Assembly: GCA_027038295.1 (NCBI GenBank)
Contig: JALVXD010000154.1
Location: 1 to 39,290, forward strand
Direction of reading: 5' to 3'
Source of the DNA: Campylobacteraceae bacterium
GTDB taxonomy: Bacteria; Campylobacterota; Campylobacteria; Campylobacterales; Sulfurovaceae
Length of the DNA stretch: 39,290 nt
The notes beneath the pieces were generated by a model. That model was not told the DNA's origin, did not search any database, and saw only the letters and a list, made by a program, of their open reading frames with translations. Both the position numbers and the translations under genes were made by a program. This document shows positions 32,563 through 39,290 of this stretch, in pieces (position 1 is the first letter of the stretch; each line of letters begins with the position of its first letter).

Positions 32563-32581
32563 CATAGACTAAAAGTCTATG
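32563..32581. terminator. Hairpin between convergent genes
   Basis: CATAGACT (32563-32570) and AGTCTATG (32574-32581) form a perfect 8-bp stem with loop AAA. It stands between the small membrane protein gene and the convergent lytic transglycosylase gene, so it may act as a terminator in both directions. It has no GTAG head. There is no strong T-run on either side, hence the modest confidence. Confidence 0.45.
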
Positions 32582-32590
32582 TTCCCAAGA

Positions 32591-33727
32591 TTAGTGTCCA
32601 TACCTTCGTTTTCTAACTGTATTGGCTAAATGGTGTACAGCCATTGCATATAGTTCGCTATGGTTATACGTAGTTATAACTCTAAAGTTATGTGTTCCCA
32701 TCCAGAGTTCATCATGTGCATATCTAGGTAGCTTTATCAGTGAAACAGGTCCGTTGAAGTGAAGTCTTTGTCTAGGAGTAATATGATATCTTTTTCTTAG
32801 AGTATACTGTGAATACTTTGTTTTGTATCCTGTTTTTAGTCTTCTAAAACGATTGCCTCTATATTTTGCTCTAACTGCAACTGTTTTTAGTGAACGGTTC
32901 CATCCATTACGCGAAAAGTAGTTGGCTATAGAGCCAATGGCATCTTCTGCATTCCATAAGTCTGTTACTCCATCATTATTAAAATCAACAGCAAAGTCAA
33001 GGTATGAACTGGGAATAAATTGACCATATCCCATGGCACCAGCACTTGAACCCATAAGTTCAGCAGGTTGAAGGTTGTCTTGTTTTGTCATAATAAGAAA
33101 TTTTTCTAATTGATCAGTATAAAAATCCTCTCTTCTATCTCCAGTCATGGCTTTTGTAGTTAATACATCTATGACTTTTTTCTTTCCAAAGTTGACACCA
33201 TAAGCTGTCTCTATTCCAATAATACCCATAATATATTCTGGTAATACACCATATGTTTCATACGCACGGTTTAGTGCATCTTTATGTTCTTCCCAAAATG
33301 CTAAACCTCTTTGAATATTGTTCTCATATATAAACATATTTTTATATCTATCCCATGTTCCCATTCTATTAGTACTTATGGTTCGTCCTCTTCTTCTTTC
33401 ATAAATTGGTTCAGGTATTAATTTAGTATTTTTTGCCTCTGAAAAGAGTTGGTTGAGTGTTGCTTCATCAAATCCATTTTGTGAAACCATACGTTGTATA
33501 AAATTTTGAAGTTTATAATTTCCTTCAAAATCTCCAGAGATTCCATATGTAATAGTTTCAGCTGAATTATTTATAATAGTTTCATTTTCAAGTATTGGTT
33601 CTGAAATGATATTATTATCTATTTGTGTTGTAAGATTTGATTCGATATCTTCTTTTTTTATTTTTTGTGAACTACATGCTGTTAGAAGTAGTATTGAAAG
33701 TGAAATGCTAATTGTTTTTAAAGTCAT
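32591..33727 (-). CDS. Lytic murein transglycosylase, MltB family lipoprotein
   Basis: This 378-residue lipoprotein has lipobox LTAC (Cys18) after a short hydrophobic signal. An MltB/Slt-type catalytic domain runs from about 70, with the catalytic Glu173 in IMGIIGIETAYGVNFGKKK, then SSAGAMGYGQFIPSSYL and an Asp-rich loop DFNNDGVTDLWN that in MltB-type enzymes may bind calcium. It cleaves peptidoglycan to 1,6-anhydro-muropeptides and should sit at the outer membrane, periplasmic side. The Arg-rich C-terminal part may bind the glycan. It converges with the small membrane protein gene and is divergent from leuS. Confidence 0.9.
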   Translation of the reverse strand: MTLKTISISLSILLLTACSSQKIKKEDIESNLTTQIDNNIISEPILENETIINNSAETITYGISGDFEGNYKLQNFIQRMVSQNGFDEATLNQLFSEAKNTKLIPEPIYERRRGRTISTNRMGTWDRYKNMFIYENNIQRGLAFWEEHKDALNRAYETYGVLPEYIMGIIGIETAYGVNFGKKKVIDVLTTKAMTGDRREDFYTDQLEKFLIMTKQDNLQPAELMGSSAGAMGYGQFIPSSYLDFAVDFNNDGVTDLWNAEDAIGSIANYFSRNGWNRSLKTVAVRAKYRGNRFRRLKTGYKTKYSQYTLRKRYHITPRQRLHFNGPVSLIKLPRYAHDELWMGTHNFRVITTYNHSELYAMAVHHLANTVRKRRYGH

Positions 33728-33947
33728 ATTATATCCCCTGAGTGTTTTTATCTTTTATCTATTATAAGTGATTATGTATGAAACAAATATTAATTTATAT
33801 AAAAGAATAAGGATGTTTTTCTTAATTGATTAGTTTAAGATAAAGAGAAATTTTTTTTGTTTTATTTTATGTCTTGTGTGTTTGTTTTTAATTTATTATA
33901 TTGTTTTAGTGGGCTTTTTAGCTCTAATCCCTCCATAGGATTTAATT

Positions 33948-33956
33948 TGGTATAAT
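33948..33956 (+). promoter_or_regulatory. Extended -10 promoter of leuS
   Basis: TGGTATAAT (33948-33956) is a perfect extended -10 element, 28 bp before the leuS ATG. No clear -35 hexamer is seen, as is usual for extended -10 promoters. GGAG (33976-33979) is the ribosome binding site. The rest of the 257-bp gap (33728-33984) is AT-rich without other features that I can support. Confidence 0.6.
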
Positions 33957-33984
33957 TCGCACAATTTAAGCCAATGGAGCAAGT

Positions 33985-36426
33985 ATGAGTTATAGTCCAA
34001 AAGAGATAGAAAACAAATGGCAAACAAAGTGGAGTGAGCAAGAGGCGTTTGAGCCAAAAGATGACAAGAGTTTAAAGAAAAAGTACATTTTGAGTATGTT
34101 CCCTTTTCCTAGTGGTCGTCTGCATATGGGTCATGTAAGAAACTACAGTATTGGTGATGCGATGGCACGTTATTACCGTAAACAAAACTACAATGTTCTG
34201 CACCCAATCGGATGGGATGCCTTTGGTATGCCTGCTGAAAATGCAGCTATTAAGCATGGAAGACACCCTAAAGATTGGACCTATTCAAACATTGCATACA
34301 TGAGAAAAGAGCTTAAAACTTTGGGGCTTTCATTCTCAGAAACACGTGAGTTTGCAACTTGTGATGAGTTGTACACCAAGTGGGAACAAGAGTTCATCAT
34401 TAAGATGTTTGAAGAGAAGTTGCTTTACCGTGAGTCTACTACAGTAAACTGGTGTGAAGAGTGTCATACGGTGTTAGCCAATGAGCAGGTAGAAGAGGGG
34501 TGTTGTTGGCGTTGTGACAACGAAGTAGAACTCAAAGAGATGCCTGGGTACTACCTAGATATTCGTAAATATGCCGATGAGTTGTTAGAAGATTTAAAAC
34601 TCTTAGAGGGGAAATGGCCTTCACAAGTTTTAGCCATGCAGAGCAACTGGATTGGTAAATCACAAGGGTTGGAGTTTGCTTTTAAACTTTCAGATGCTTC
34701 AAAAGAGAAGTTAGGCAATAAATTTGAAGATTTTGAGGTTTTCACTACTCGTCCCGATACCATCTATGGGGTAACCTACACAGCCTTGGCTCCTGAGCAT
34801 CCTATTGTAAAAGAGCTAATGAAAAATGAACTTTTAGATGCCGAAGTGATTGAGAAAATTACAGCTATCTCAAACATGACAGAGGTCGAAAGAGCCAAAG
34901 CAGGAAAAGAGGGGTTTGACTTAGGTATTACCGTTATTCACCCACTTACAAACGAAGAAATTCCTGTTTGGATGGCGAACTTTGTACTTGCATCGTACGG
35001 TGGTGGGGCTGTTATGTCCGTACCAACACACGACGAGCGTGACTTTGAGTTTGCGATACAATACAACTTGCCTTTAAAGTATGTGATAGAAGGTGCAGAA
35101 GATGGTCAAGCTTACACAGGTGAGGGTGTGCTTATAAATTCGGGTGAGTTAAACGGCATTAAAAACACCAAAGCCAAAGCAGAGGTTATTAAACTCTTTG
35201 AAGCAAAATCTTTAGGAAAAGGCACAACGAATTACAAGCTAAGAAACTGGGGAATCAGCCGTCAGCGTTACTGGGGAGCGCCTATTCCTTTTGTGCATTG
35301 TGAGCGTTGTGGGCTTGTGCCTGAAAAGGTAGAAAACTTACCCATCGCTCTTCCTGAAGATGTAGAGATTACAGGTGAGGGTAACCCACTAGAGAATCAC
35401 CCAACATGGTCAACTTGTGCTTGTCCAAAATGTGGAGCAGATGCAAAACGTGAGACCGATACGCTAGATACCTTCGTACAGTCAAGCTGGTACCAATTCC
35501 GTTACGCAACCGATCCTAAAAAATGGAATGAGTGTGGAATCGACAAAGAAGATGTAAACTATTGGCTTGGTGTTGATCAATACATTGGTGGAATTGAACA
35601 TGCCATTTTACACCTGCTTTATGCTCGTTTTTTTACAAAAGCGTTAAGAGATGTAGGCTTCATTGATGACTTAAAAGAGCCATTTGACAACTTGTTAACC
35701 CAAGGTATGGTACTGATGGATGGTTCTAAAATGTCTAAGTCAAAAGGAAATACCATCGACCCTGATTCTCTTATAGAGAAGTATGGAGCAGACACAGCAA
35801 GACTCTTTACACTGTTCGCTGCACCACCACAAAAAGAGCTAGAGTGGAACGACTCAGCAGTTGAGGGGGCGTTTAGGTTCATTAAAAAGCTTTATGACAG
35901 ACGTTCAAAAGTAAGCTCAAACGAACTACCAAGCATTGACCATGCTTCACTAAGTAAAGAAGAGAAACTAGCAAGAGCCAAAGTCTATGAAGCGTTACAA
36001 AAGTCCGTAGATGTATACGAAAAAACATTTGCCTTTAACACACTCATCGCTGCGTGTATGGAAGCTCTGAATGCACTAGACAAACAAGATAATGAACAAG
36101 TATGGACAGAGGGGCTTTACATCATTACGCACTTGTTGGAGCCAATCATTCCTCATGTTTGTGCAGAGCTAAGTGAAGAGCTTTTTGCCTCTAAAAACTT
36201 AGCAGGGAAAATAGAGATTTTAGATGAGGTATTTGTTCAAGATACAATTACTCTTGGTGTTGCCGTTAATGGTAAACGAAGAGCAGAGATAGAAGTAGAT
36301 GCAGGAGCTTCAAAAGAGGACATCATCACCATGGCAAAAGAGAGCATCGCTAAATGGTTAGAGGGTAAAAATGTTGTAAAAGAGATTTTAGTTCCGAATA
36401 AGATGGTGAATTTGGTAGTGAAGTAA
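33985..36426 (+). CDS. leuS: Leucyl-tRNA synthetase
   Basis: LeuS charges tRNA-Leu with leucine. The 813-residue class I synthetase has the HIGH motif as HMGH (47-50, in [14 protein letters not shown]), a Cys-rich zinc-binding segment after it (CEECH and CCWRC), an editing (CP1) domain with [19 protein letters not shown] and the conserved Asp region CATCDELY, a second Cys-rich segment (CERCG, CPKCG) and KMSKS at 582-586. The C-terminal anticodon-binding region is complete. The AmgK-like gene starts 4 bp after its stop, so the two are on one transcript. Confidence 0.98.
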   Translation: MSYSPKEIENKWQTKWSEQEAFEPKDDKSLKKKYILSMFPFPSGRLHMGHVRNYSIGDAMARYYRKQNYNVLHPIGWDAFGMPAENAAIKHGRHPKDWTYSNIAYMRKELKTLGLSFSETREFATCDELYTKWEQEFIIKMFEEKLLYRESTTVNWCEECHTVLANEQVEEGCCWRCDNEVELKEMPGYYLDIRKYADELLEDLKLLEGKWPSQVLAMQSNWIGKSQGLEFAFKLSDASKEKLGNKFEDFEVFTTRPDTIYGVTYTALAPEHPIVKELMKNELLDAEVIEKITAISNMTEVERAKAGKEGFDLGITVIHPLTNEEIPVWMANFVLASYGGGAVMSVPTHDERDFEFAIQYNLPLKYVIEGAEDGQAYTGEGVLINSGELNGIKNTKAKAEVIKLFEAKSLGKGTTNYKLRNWGISRQRYWGAPIPFVHCERCGLVPEKVENLPIALPEDVEITGEGNPLENHPTWSTCACPKCGADAKRETDTLDTFVQSSWYQFRYATDPKKWNECGIDKEDVNYWLGVDQYIGGIEHAILHLLYARFFTKALRDVGFIDDLKEPFDNLLTQGMVLMDGSKMSKSKGNTIDPDSLIEKYGADTARLFTLFAAPPQKELEWNDSAVEGAFRFIKKLYDRRSKVSSNELPSIDHASLSKEEKLARAKVYEALQKSVDVYEKTFAFNTLIAACMEALNALDKQDNEQVWTEGLYIITHLLEPIIPHVCAELSEELFASKNLAGKIEILDEVFVQDTITLGVAVNGKRRAEIEVDAGASKEDIITMAKESIAKWLEGKNVVKEILVPNKMVNLVVK

Positions 36427-36430
36427 CTCT

Positions 36431-37357
36431 ATGAATAAACTAAAAGCGTGGCTAGAGAGCATAGATTGTGAGGGTGAGTTAGAGCTTATAACTTCGGATG
36501 CAAGTTTAAGAAAGTATTATAGGTTAAAGAGTTCTATGCACAGTGGAATGGTAATGGATGCCTCTTTAGAAAAAGATAGCATAATCCCTTTTATAGAACT
36601 GGAGCATAGGCTTTATGAAGCTGGAGTTAGGGTAGCGAAAATTTTTAGCTATAACAAACAAGAGGGTTTTGTTTTTCTTGAAGATTTAGGAAATACACAC
36701 TTAATAGATGTGTTAAATGATGACTTTGAACTCTACTACAACAAAGCACTTGAGACCATTATGCAGATGCAAACAGCAGATACAGAAGGCTTAGCTCTTT
36801 ATGATGAAGCATTTTTACGTTTAGAGATGGATTTGATGCCAGAGTGGTATTTGGAAAAACATTTAAATCAAACGCTTAGTTCTGAAGAAAGAGAGCGTTT
36901 AGATGGTGTATTTGAATTTATTATAAAAGAGGTTTTAACTCAACCTCAAGGCTATTTTGTTCATAGAGATTTTCACTCTCGTAATATTATGTTTGGGTAT
37001 AGTGATGATTTGGTAGTAATAGATTATCAAGATGCAATGGTTGGAGCAGTTACTTATGACTTAGTCTCTTTGCTTCGTGATGTCTATGTTGAGCTTGACC
37101 CTTACGATGTAAAAAGTAAAGCTTTAGCATTTCGTGACAAAAAAGGTTTAGATGTTGATGATGAGACGTTTATGCGTTGGTTTGATATTATGGGACTTCA
37201 ACGACATATTAAGATACTGGGTATATTTTCTCGTCTATCTATTCGTGATGGAAAAGATGGGTACTTAAACGATATTCCTTTGACGTTAAAATACATTTTA
37301 GAAGTTGCTTCTAAGTATGAAGAGACAAAAGCGTTGGTAGGTATTTTAAAAAGATAG
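36431..37357 (+). CDS. AmgK/MurK-like sugar kinase (aminoglycoside phosphotransferase fold)
   Basis: The 308-residue protein has an APH/choline-kinase fold: an N-terminal lobe with SDASLRKYYRL (about 22-32, phosphate-binding loop), EDLGNTHL, catalytic loop YFVHRDFHSRNIMF (about 176-189) and metal-binding VVIDYQDAMVGAVTYDLVSLLRD (about 194-216). These features are typical of AmgK, which phosphorylates N-acetylmuramate/N-acetylglucosamine at C1 in peptidoglycan recycling. It is close to leuS and not to murU, so the substrate is inferred from family resemblance only. A ribosome binding site is weak, consistent with coupling to leuS. Confidence 0.8.
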   Translation: MNKLKAWLESIDCEGELELITSDASLRKYYRLKSSMHSGMVMDASLEKDSIIPFIELEHRLYEAGVRVAKIFSYNKQEGFVFLEDLGNTHLIDVLNDDFELYYNKALETIMQMQTADTEGLALYDEAFLRLEMDLMPEWYLEKHLNQTLSSEERERLDGVFEFIIKEVLTQPQGYFVHRDFHSRNIMFGYSDDLVVIDYQDAMVGAVTYDLVSLLRDVYVELDPYDVKSKALAFRDKKGLDVDDETFMRWFDIMGLQRHIKILGIFSRLSIRDGKDGYLNDIPLTLKYILEVASKYEETKALVGILKR

Positions 37358-37401
37358 GTTGTAATCGTTTAAACGCCCATTCATTACCTTTGTCAAGTTT
37401 A

Positions 37402-37435
37402 TTACAATCACCATTTAGATTAGCTATAATAATCT
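37402..37435 (+). promoter_or_regulatory. TetR gene promoter with overlapping inverted repeat
   Basis: TATAAT (37425-37430) lies within the inverted repeat AGATTA-N7-TAATCT (37417-37435), just before the ATG at 37437. TTACAA (37402-37407), 17 bp upstream, is a possible -35; it is part of a second inverted pair TTGTAAT (37359-37365) / ATTACAA (37401-37407). Such overlap suggests autorepression. The distance from -10 to the ATG implies a nearly leaderless message. Confidence 0.4.
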
Positions 37436-37436
37436 C

Positions 37437-38096
37437 ATGAAGAAAAATGACTACCACCACGGCAACCTCAAAGAGGAATTTTTAAAAATAGCATTTGAGT
37501 TTATACATAAAGAAGATGTAGATAAACTAACTCTAAAAGTACTCTCCGATGCTACAGGAACATCGCGTTCTGCTATCTATAGACACTTTAGCTCTAAAGA
37601 TGCTTTGATGGAAGAGATAATACGGCAAGGGTTTGAAGAGTTCGATAGAGTGACTTCGCCTATGTTACGAAACCAAAAGACCCCTTTAGTTGATAGATTT
37701 TATAACACCTCTAAAGTTTATATAGCGTGGGCAAAAGAGAATCCTAACCTCTACAGGCTTCTTTTTGGGCGTAAATATGCTTATATTCGTGAAGAGATAT
37801 TGAGTATTAAAGAGGAGACTTGTGATGCTTTTGGTGCGTTAAAATGTACCGTAGAAGAGGGGCAAGAAAAAGGGATTTTAAAAAAAGATGATAGTCTGAA
37901 ACAGAGTGTGGTTATTTGGGCTTCACTTCATGGCTTGGCTTCTCTTATTATAGATGGCTTTATGGATGTGGCAGAGCTAAGTGATGAATTGGTTAATGAT
38001 ATGTTTAGAAGTTTGTTAGCTGGATGTATTAGTAATAAAGTGAAAATAATCTCAACCATTCCGTTTGTTAAAGGGTTGTTGGAGCCAAAGGGTTAA
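37437..38096 (+). CDS. TetR-family transcriptional regulator
   Basis: The 219-residue regulator has the N-terminal HTH: ILSDAT-like helix VLSDATGTSRSAIYRHFSSKDALMEEI (about 33-60) with the typical Y-R-H-F of TetR proteins. An all-helical ligand domain follows, with VYIAWAKENPNLYRLLFGRKY (about 98-118), the mark of the TetR C-terminal WHG-type group. It starts with MKKNDYHHGNLKEEFL, a common opening in that group. Its 3' end overlaps the end of cobB by 29 bp on the opposite strand. The target is unknown; the most obvious candidate is its own promoter. Confidence 0.92.
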   Translation: MKKNDYHHGNLKEEFLKIAFEFIHKEDVDKLTLKVLSDATGTSRSAIYRHFSSKDALMEEIIRQGFEEFDRVTSPMLRNQKTPLVDRFYNTSKVYIAWAKENPNLYRLLFGRKYAYIREEILSIKEETCDAFGALKCTVEEGQEKGILKKDDSLKQSVVIWASLHGLASLIIDGFMDVAELSDELVNDMFRSLLAGCISNKVKIISTIPFVKGLLEPKG

Positions 38097-39290
38097 GGCT
38101 ACCTCTAAACATCCCATGCAAATAGGTTCCAAAAACCTTATCTTTAGCCCAAGAACCAACAACCCCTTTAGCCTTAGGCGTTTTAGAAAGCATATCAAAC
38201 CCCTTTGCTAAACTCTGCTCTGTTGGCTTTGTGTAGTGAAAAGCATGACCTTTTAGCCCTTGTTCGTTGTAGTAGTAGCCCAAACGGTTAAAGCGTTTGT
38301 CAAGAGTGAAGTCTATGTCTAAAATGCCACTCATTTTTTTCTCATCAACGGCATTGGAGAGGTAGAGTAGCCCTGCACACTCTGCATAGATAGCTTTGGT
38401 TTTAGCATGTTCTATGAGTGAGTTTTTGAAGTTCTCAGAGTTTTTATGTCGTTCATAGGCTTCTTCTGTTTCAACGTAACCACCACAGAGGTAGACCATG
38501 TCGCAGTCGTTAGGAATGACCTCATCTTTGGTGGAATCGACCATGACTACTTCAGCATAAAGCTCTTTTAAAAAATTTAGGTTGTCGTGGTAGAGAAAAG
38601 AGAAGTTTTCATCGTTTACTATGGCTAGTTTTTGGTCTCTTTTTTTTATGGGTGGGAATGGGTAGGTTGATGAGGTTTGGTTTTGACGGTGCGATGGCAA
38701 TCGCACCCTACGGAGCTTTTCTAAGTCTATATGTTCTAGTACCTCTTTGCTTATCTGCTCTATTTTGGACAAATCTTTTAAATCTAAACCTAGATGAGTA
38801 TCGCTTAGGGCAGGGAGTTTTTTCTGAATCCACCCTAAAACTACTATGCCCTTATGGTCAGCCTCTATCTGATTTTTTATGAGTGCATAGTGCATTTTAG
38901 AGGAGAGATTATTTAGAACCACAGCCTTTATGGTATTGTCAGCCTTATACTCCAATAAGCCCTTAAGCACAGCAGAGATAGTAATGTAACTCCCACCCCC
39001 ATCAAGCACCAAAATAGTCGGGACATTTAGAAGTTTACTTACAGAGTAGGCAGAACAACCCTTATTGTCCCCATCGTAAAAGCCCATGACTCCTTCCATT
39101 ATGGCTACCTCTTTGTTAGCATAGTGACCATAAAGCCAAGAGACTTGCTCTTCATTCATAATGAAGCTGTCCAAATTCACCGAATCTGTCCCACATACCT
39201 GTTTATGAAACTGTGGGTCAATAAAGTCTGGTCCTATTTTAAAAGGTCGTACCGACTCTCTAAAGTGGTAGAGCAGAGCCGTGGTGAGTA
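38068..39290 (-). CDS. cobB: Cobyrinate a,c-diamide synthase, 5' end beyond window
   Basis: CobB/CbiA amidates the a and c carboxylates of cobyrinate with glutamine and ATP in cobalamin synthesis. The frame is open past a GTG at 39180 to the window edge, and the added residues read PFKIGPDFIDPQFHKQVCG, a conserved part of the N-terminal synthetase domain, so the true start lies right of 39290. Visible next are AIMEGVMGFYDG, VLDGGGSY and VVLNNL. The class I glutaminase domain carries DMVYLCGGYVETEEAYER and IYAECAGLLYLS with the catalytic Cys, and ends at YLHGMF. A REP-like hairpin encodes part of the linker between the two domains. Other cobalamin genes are not in view. Confidence 0.93.
   Translation of the reverse strand, partial: LTTALLYHFRESVRPFKIGPDFIDPQFHKQVCGTDSVNLDSFIMNEEQVSWLYGHYANKEVAIMEGVMGFYDGDNKGCSAYSVSKLLNVPTILVLDGGGSYITISAVLKGLLEYKADNTIKAVVLNNLSSKMHYALIKNQIEADHKGIVVLGWIQKKLPALSDTHLGLDLKDLSKIEQISKEVLEHIDLEKLRRVRLPSHRQNQTSSTYPFPPIKKRDQKLAIVNDENFSFLYHDNLNFLKELYAEVVMVDSTKDEVIPNDCDMVYLCGGYVETEEAYERHKNSENFKNSLIEHAKTKAIYAECAGLLYLSNAVDEKKMSGILDIDFTLDKRFNRLGYYYNEQGLKGHAFHYTKPTEQSLAKGFDMLSKTPKAKGVVGSWAKDKVFGTYLHGMFRGSLNPLAPTTL
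38688..38711 (-). repeat. REP-like element inside cobB
   Basis: On the minus strand GTAG (38711-38708) is followed by GGTGCGAT-TGCC-ATCGCACC, a perfect 8-bp stem. It is translated in frame as part of RRVRLPSHRQNQ, in the linker between the synthetase and glutaminase domains. Confidence 0.7.

Noticed and set aside
39178-39180. GTG at 39180 as the start of cobB
   Set aside because: The frame stays open to the window edge and upstream residues match the conserved N-terminal CobB/CbiA domain, so the gene is truncated by the window.

Overview
The window is low-GC DNA, densely packed with genes on both strands. It most likely comes from the chromosome of a Campylobacterota (epsilonproteobacterial) organism of the Sulfurovum/Sulfurimonas kind. 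Three things point there: an OmpR-type regulator whose DNA-binding half closely resembles Helicobacter HsrA (HP1043) and Campylobacter CosR, the yajC-secD-secF cluster next to lnt, and several small proteins of the type seen in that phylum. The genus is inferred and not shown directly. I recognised no rRNA, tRNA, prophage or CRISPR array.

Layout. 1-570: 3' end of an IS transposase beside the C-terminal stub of a membrane protein gene (insertion scar). 575-3644: orphan ATPase/nuclease-type protein, two tandem palindromes, an exported Asp-rich-loop protein and a small membrane-anchored protein. 3677-6870: tyrA and bamA, divergent. 6890-11836 (minus strand): plsY, folB, a response regulator/histidine kinase pair, a 2[4Fe-4S] ferredoxin and ppx. 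11926-13663: nadA and ispE, convergent. 13902-17134: a tightly coupled three-gene operon (cytidylyltransferase-oxidoreductase fusion, class V aminotransferase, LicD transferase), read here as a pathway that makes a CDP-activated amino-alcohol and transfers it to a surface glycan. 17138-18768: a HipA/HipB-type pair with the kinase gene first. 18947-25815: small proteins, truB, a UvrD-type helicase, a LysR regulator, an SspB-like protein, a PabC-like enzyme and cysteine synthase. 26074-29263: pyrC, an unknown gene, yidD and lnt. 29275-32558: yajC-secD-secF and a small membrane protein, back to back with lnt. 32591-39290: lytic transglycosylase, leuS, an AmgK-like sugar kinase, a TetR regulator and the 5'-truncated cobB/cbiA.

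A layer that gene calling does not show is a set of short hairpins that each begin with GTAG followed directly by a GC-rich stem, at 2217, 25844, 25905/26045 (an inverted doublet), 28869, 32127 and 38688. The stems differ but the head is shared, as in REP elements moved by RAYT (TnpA-REP) transposases. Two of them lie inside coding sequence, in lnt and cobB, and are translated in frame as interdomain or loop peptides.

Most promising for follow-up: the 13902-17134 operon; the HsrA/CosR-like regulator that keeps its phospho-acceptor aspartate and has a kinase partner; the GTAG-headed repeats inside genes; the SspB-like protein; and the 33-bp palindromes at 2032-2116.
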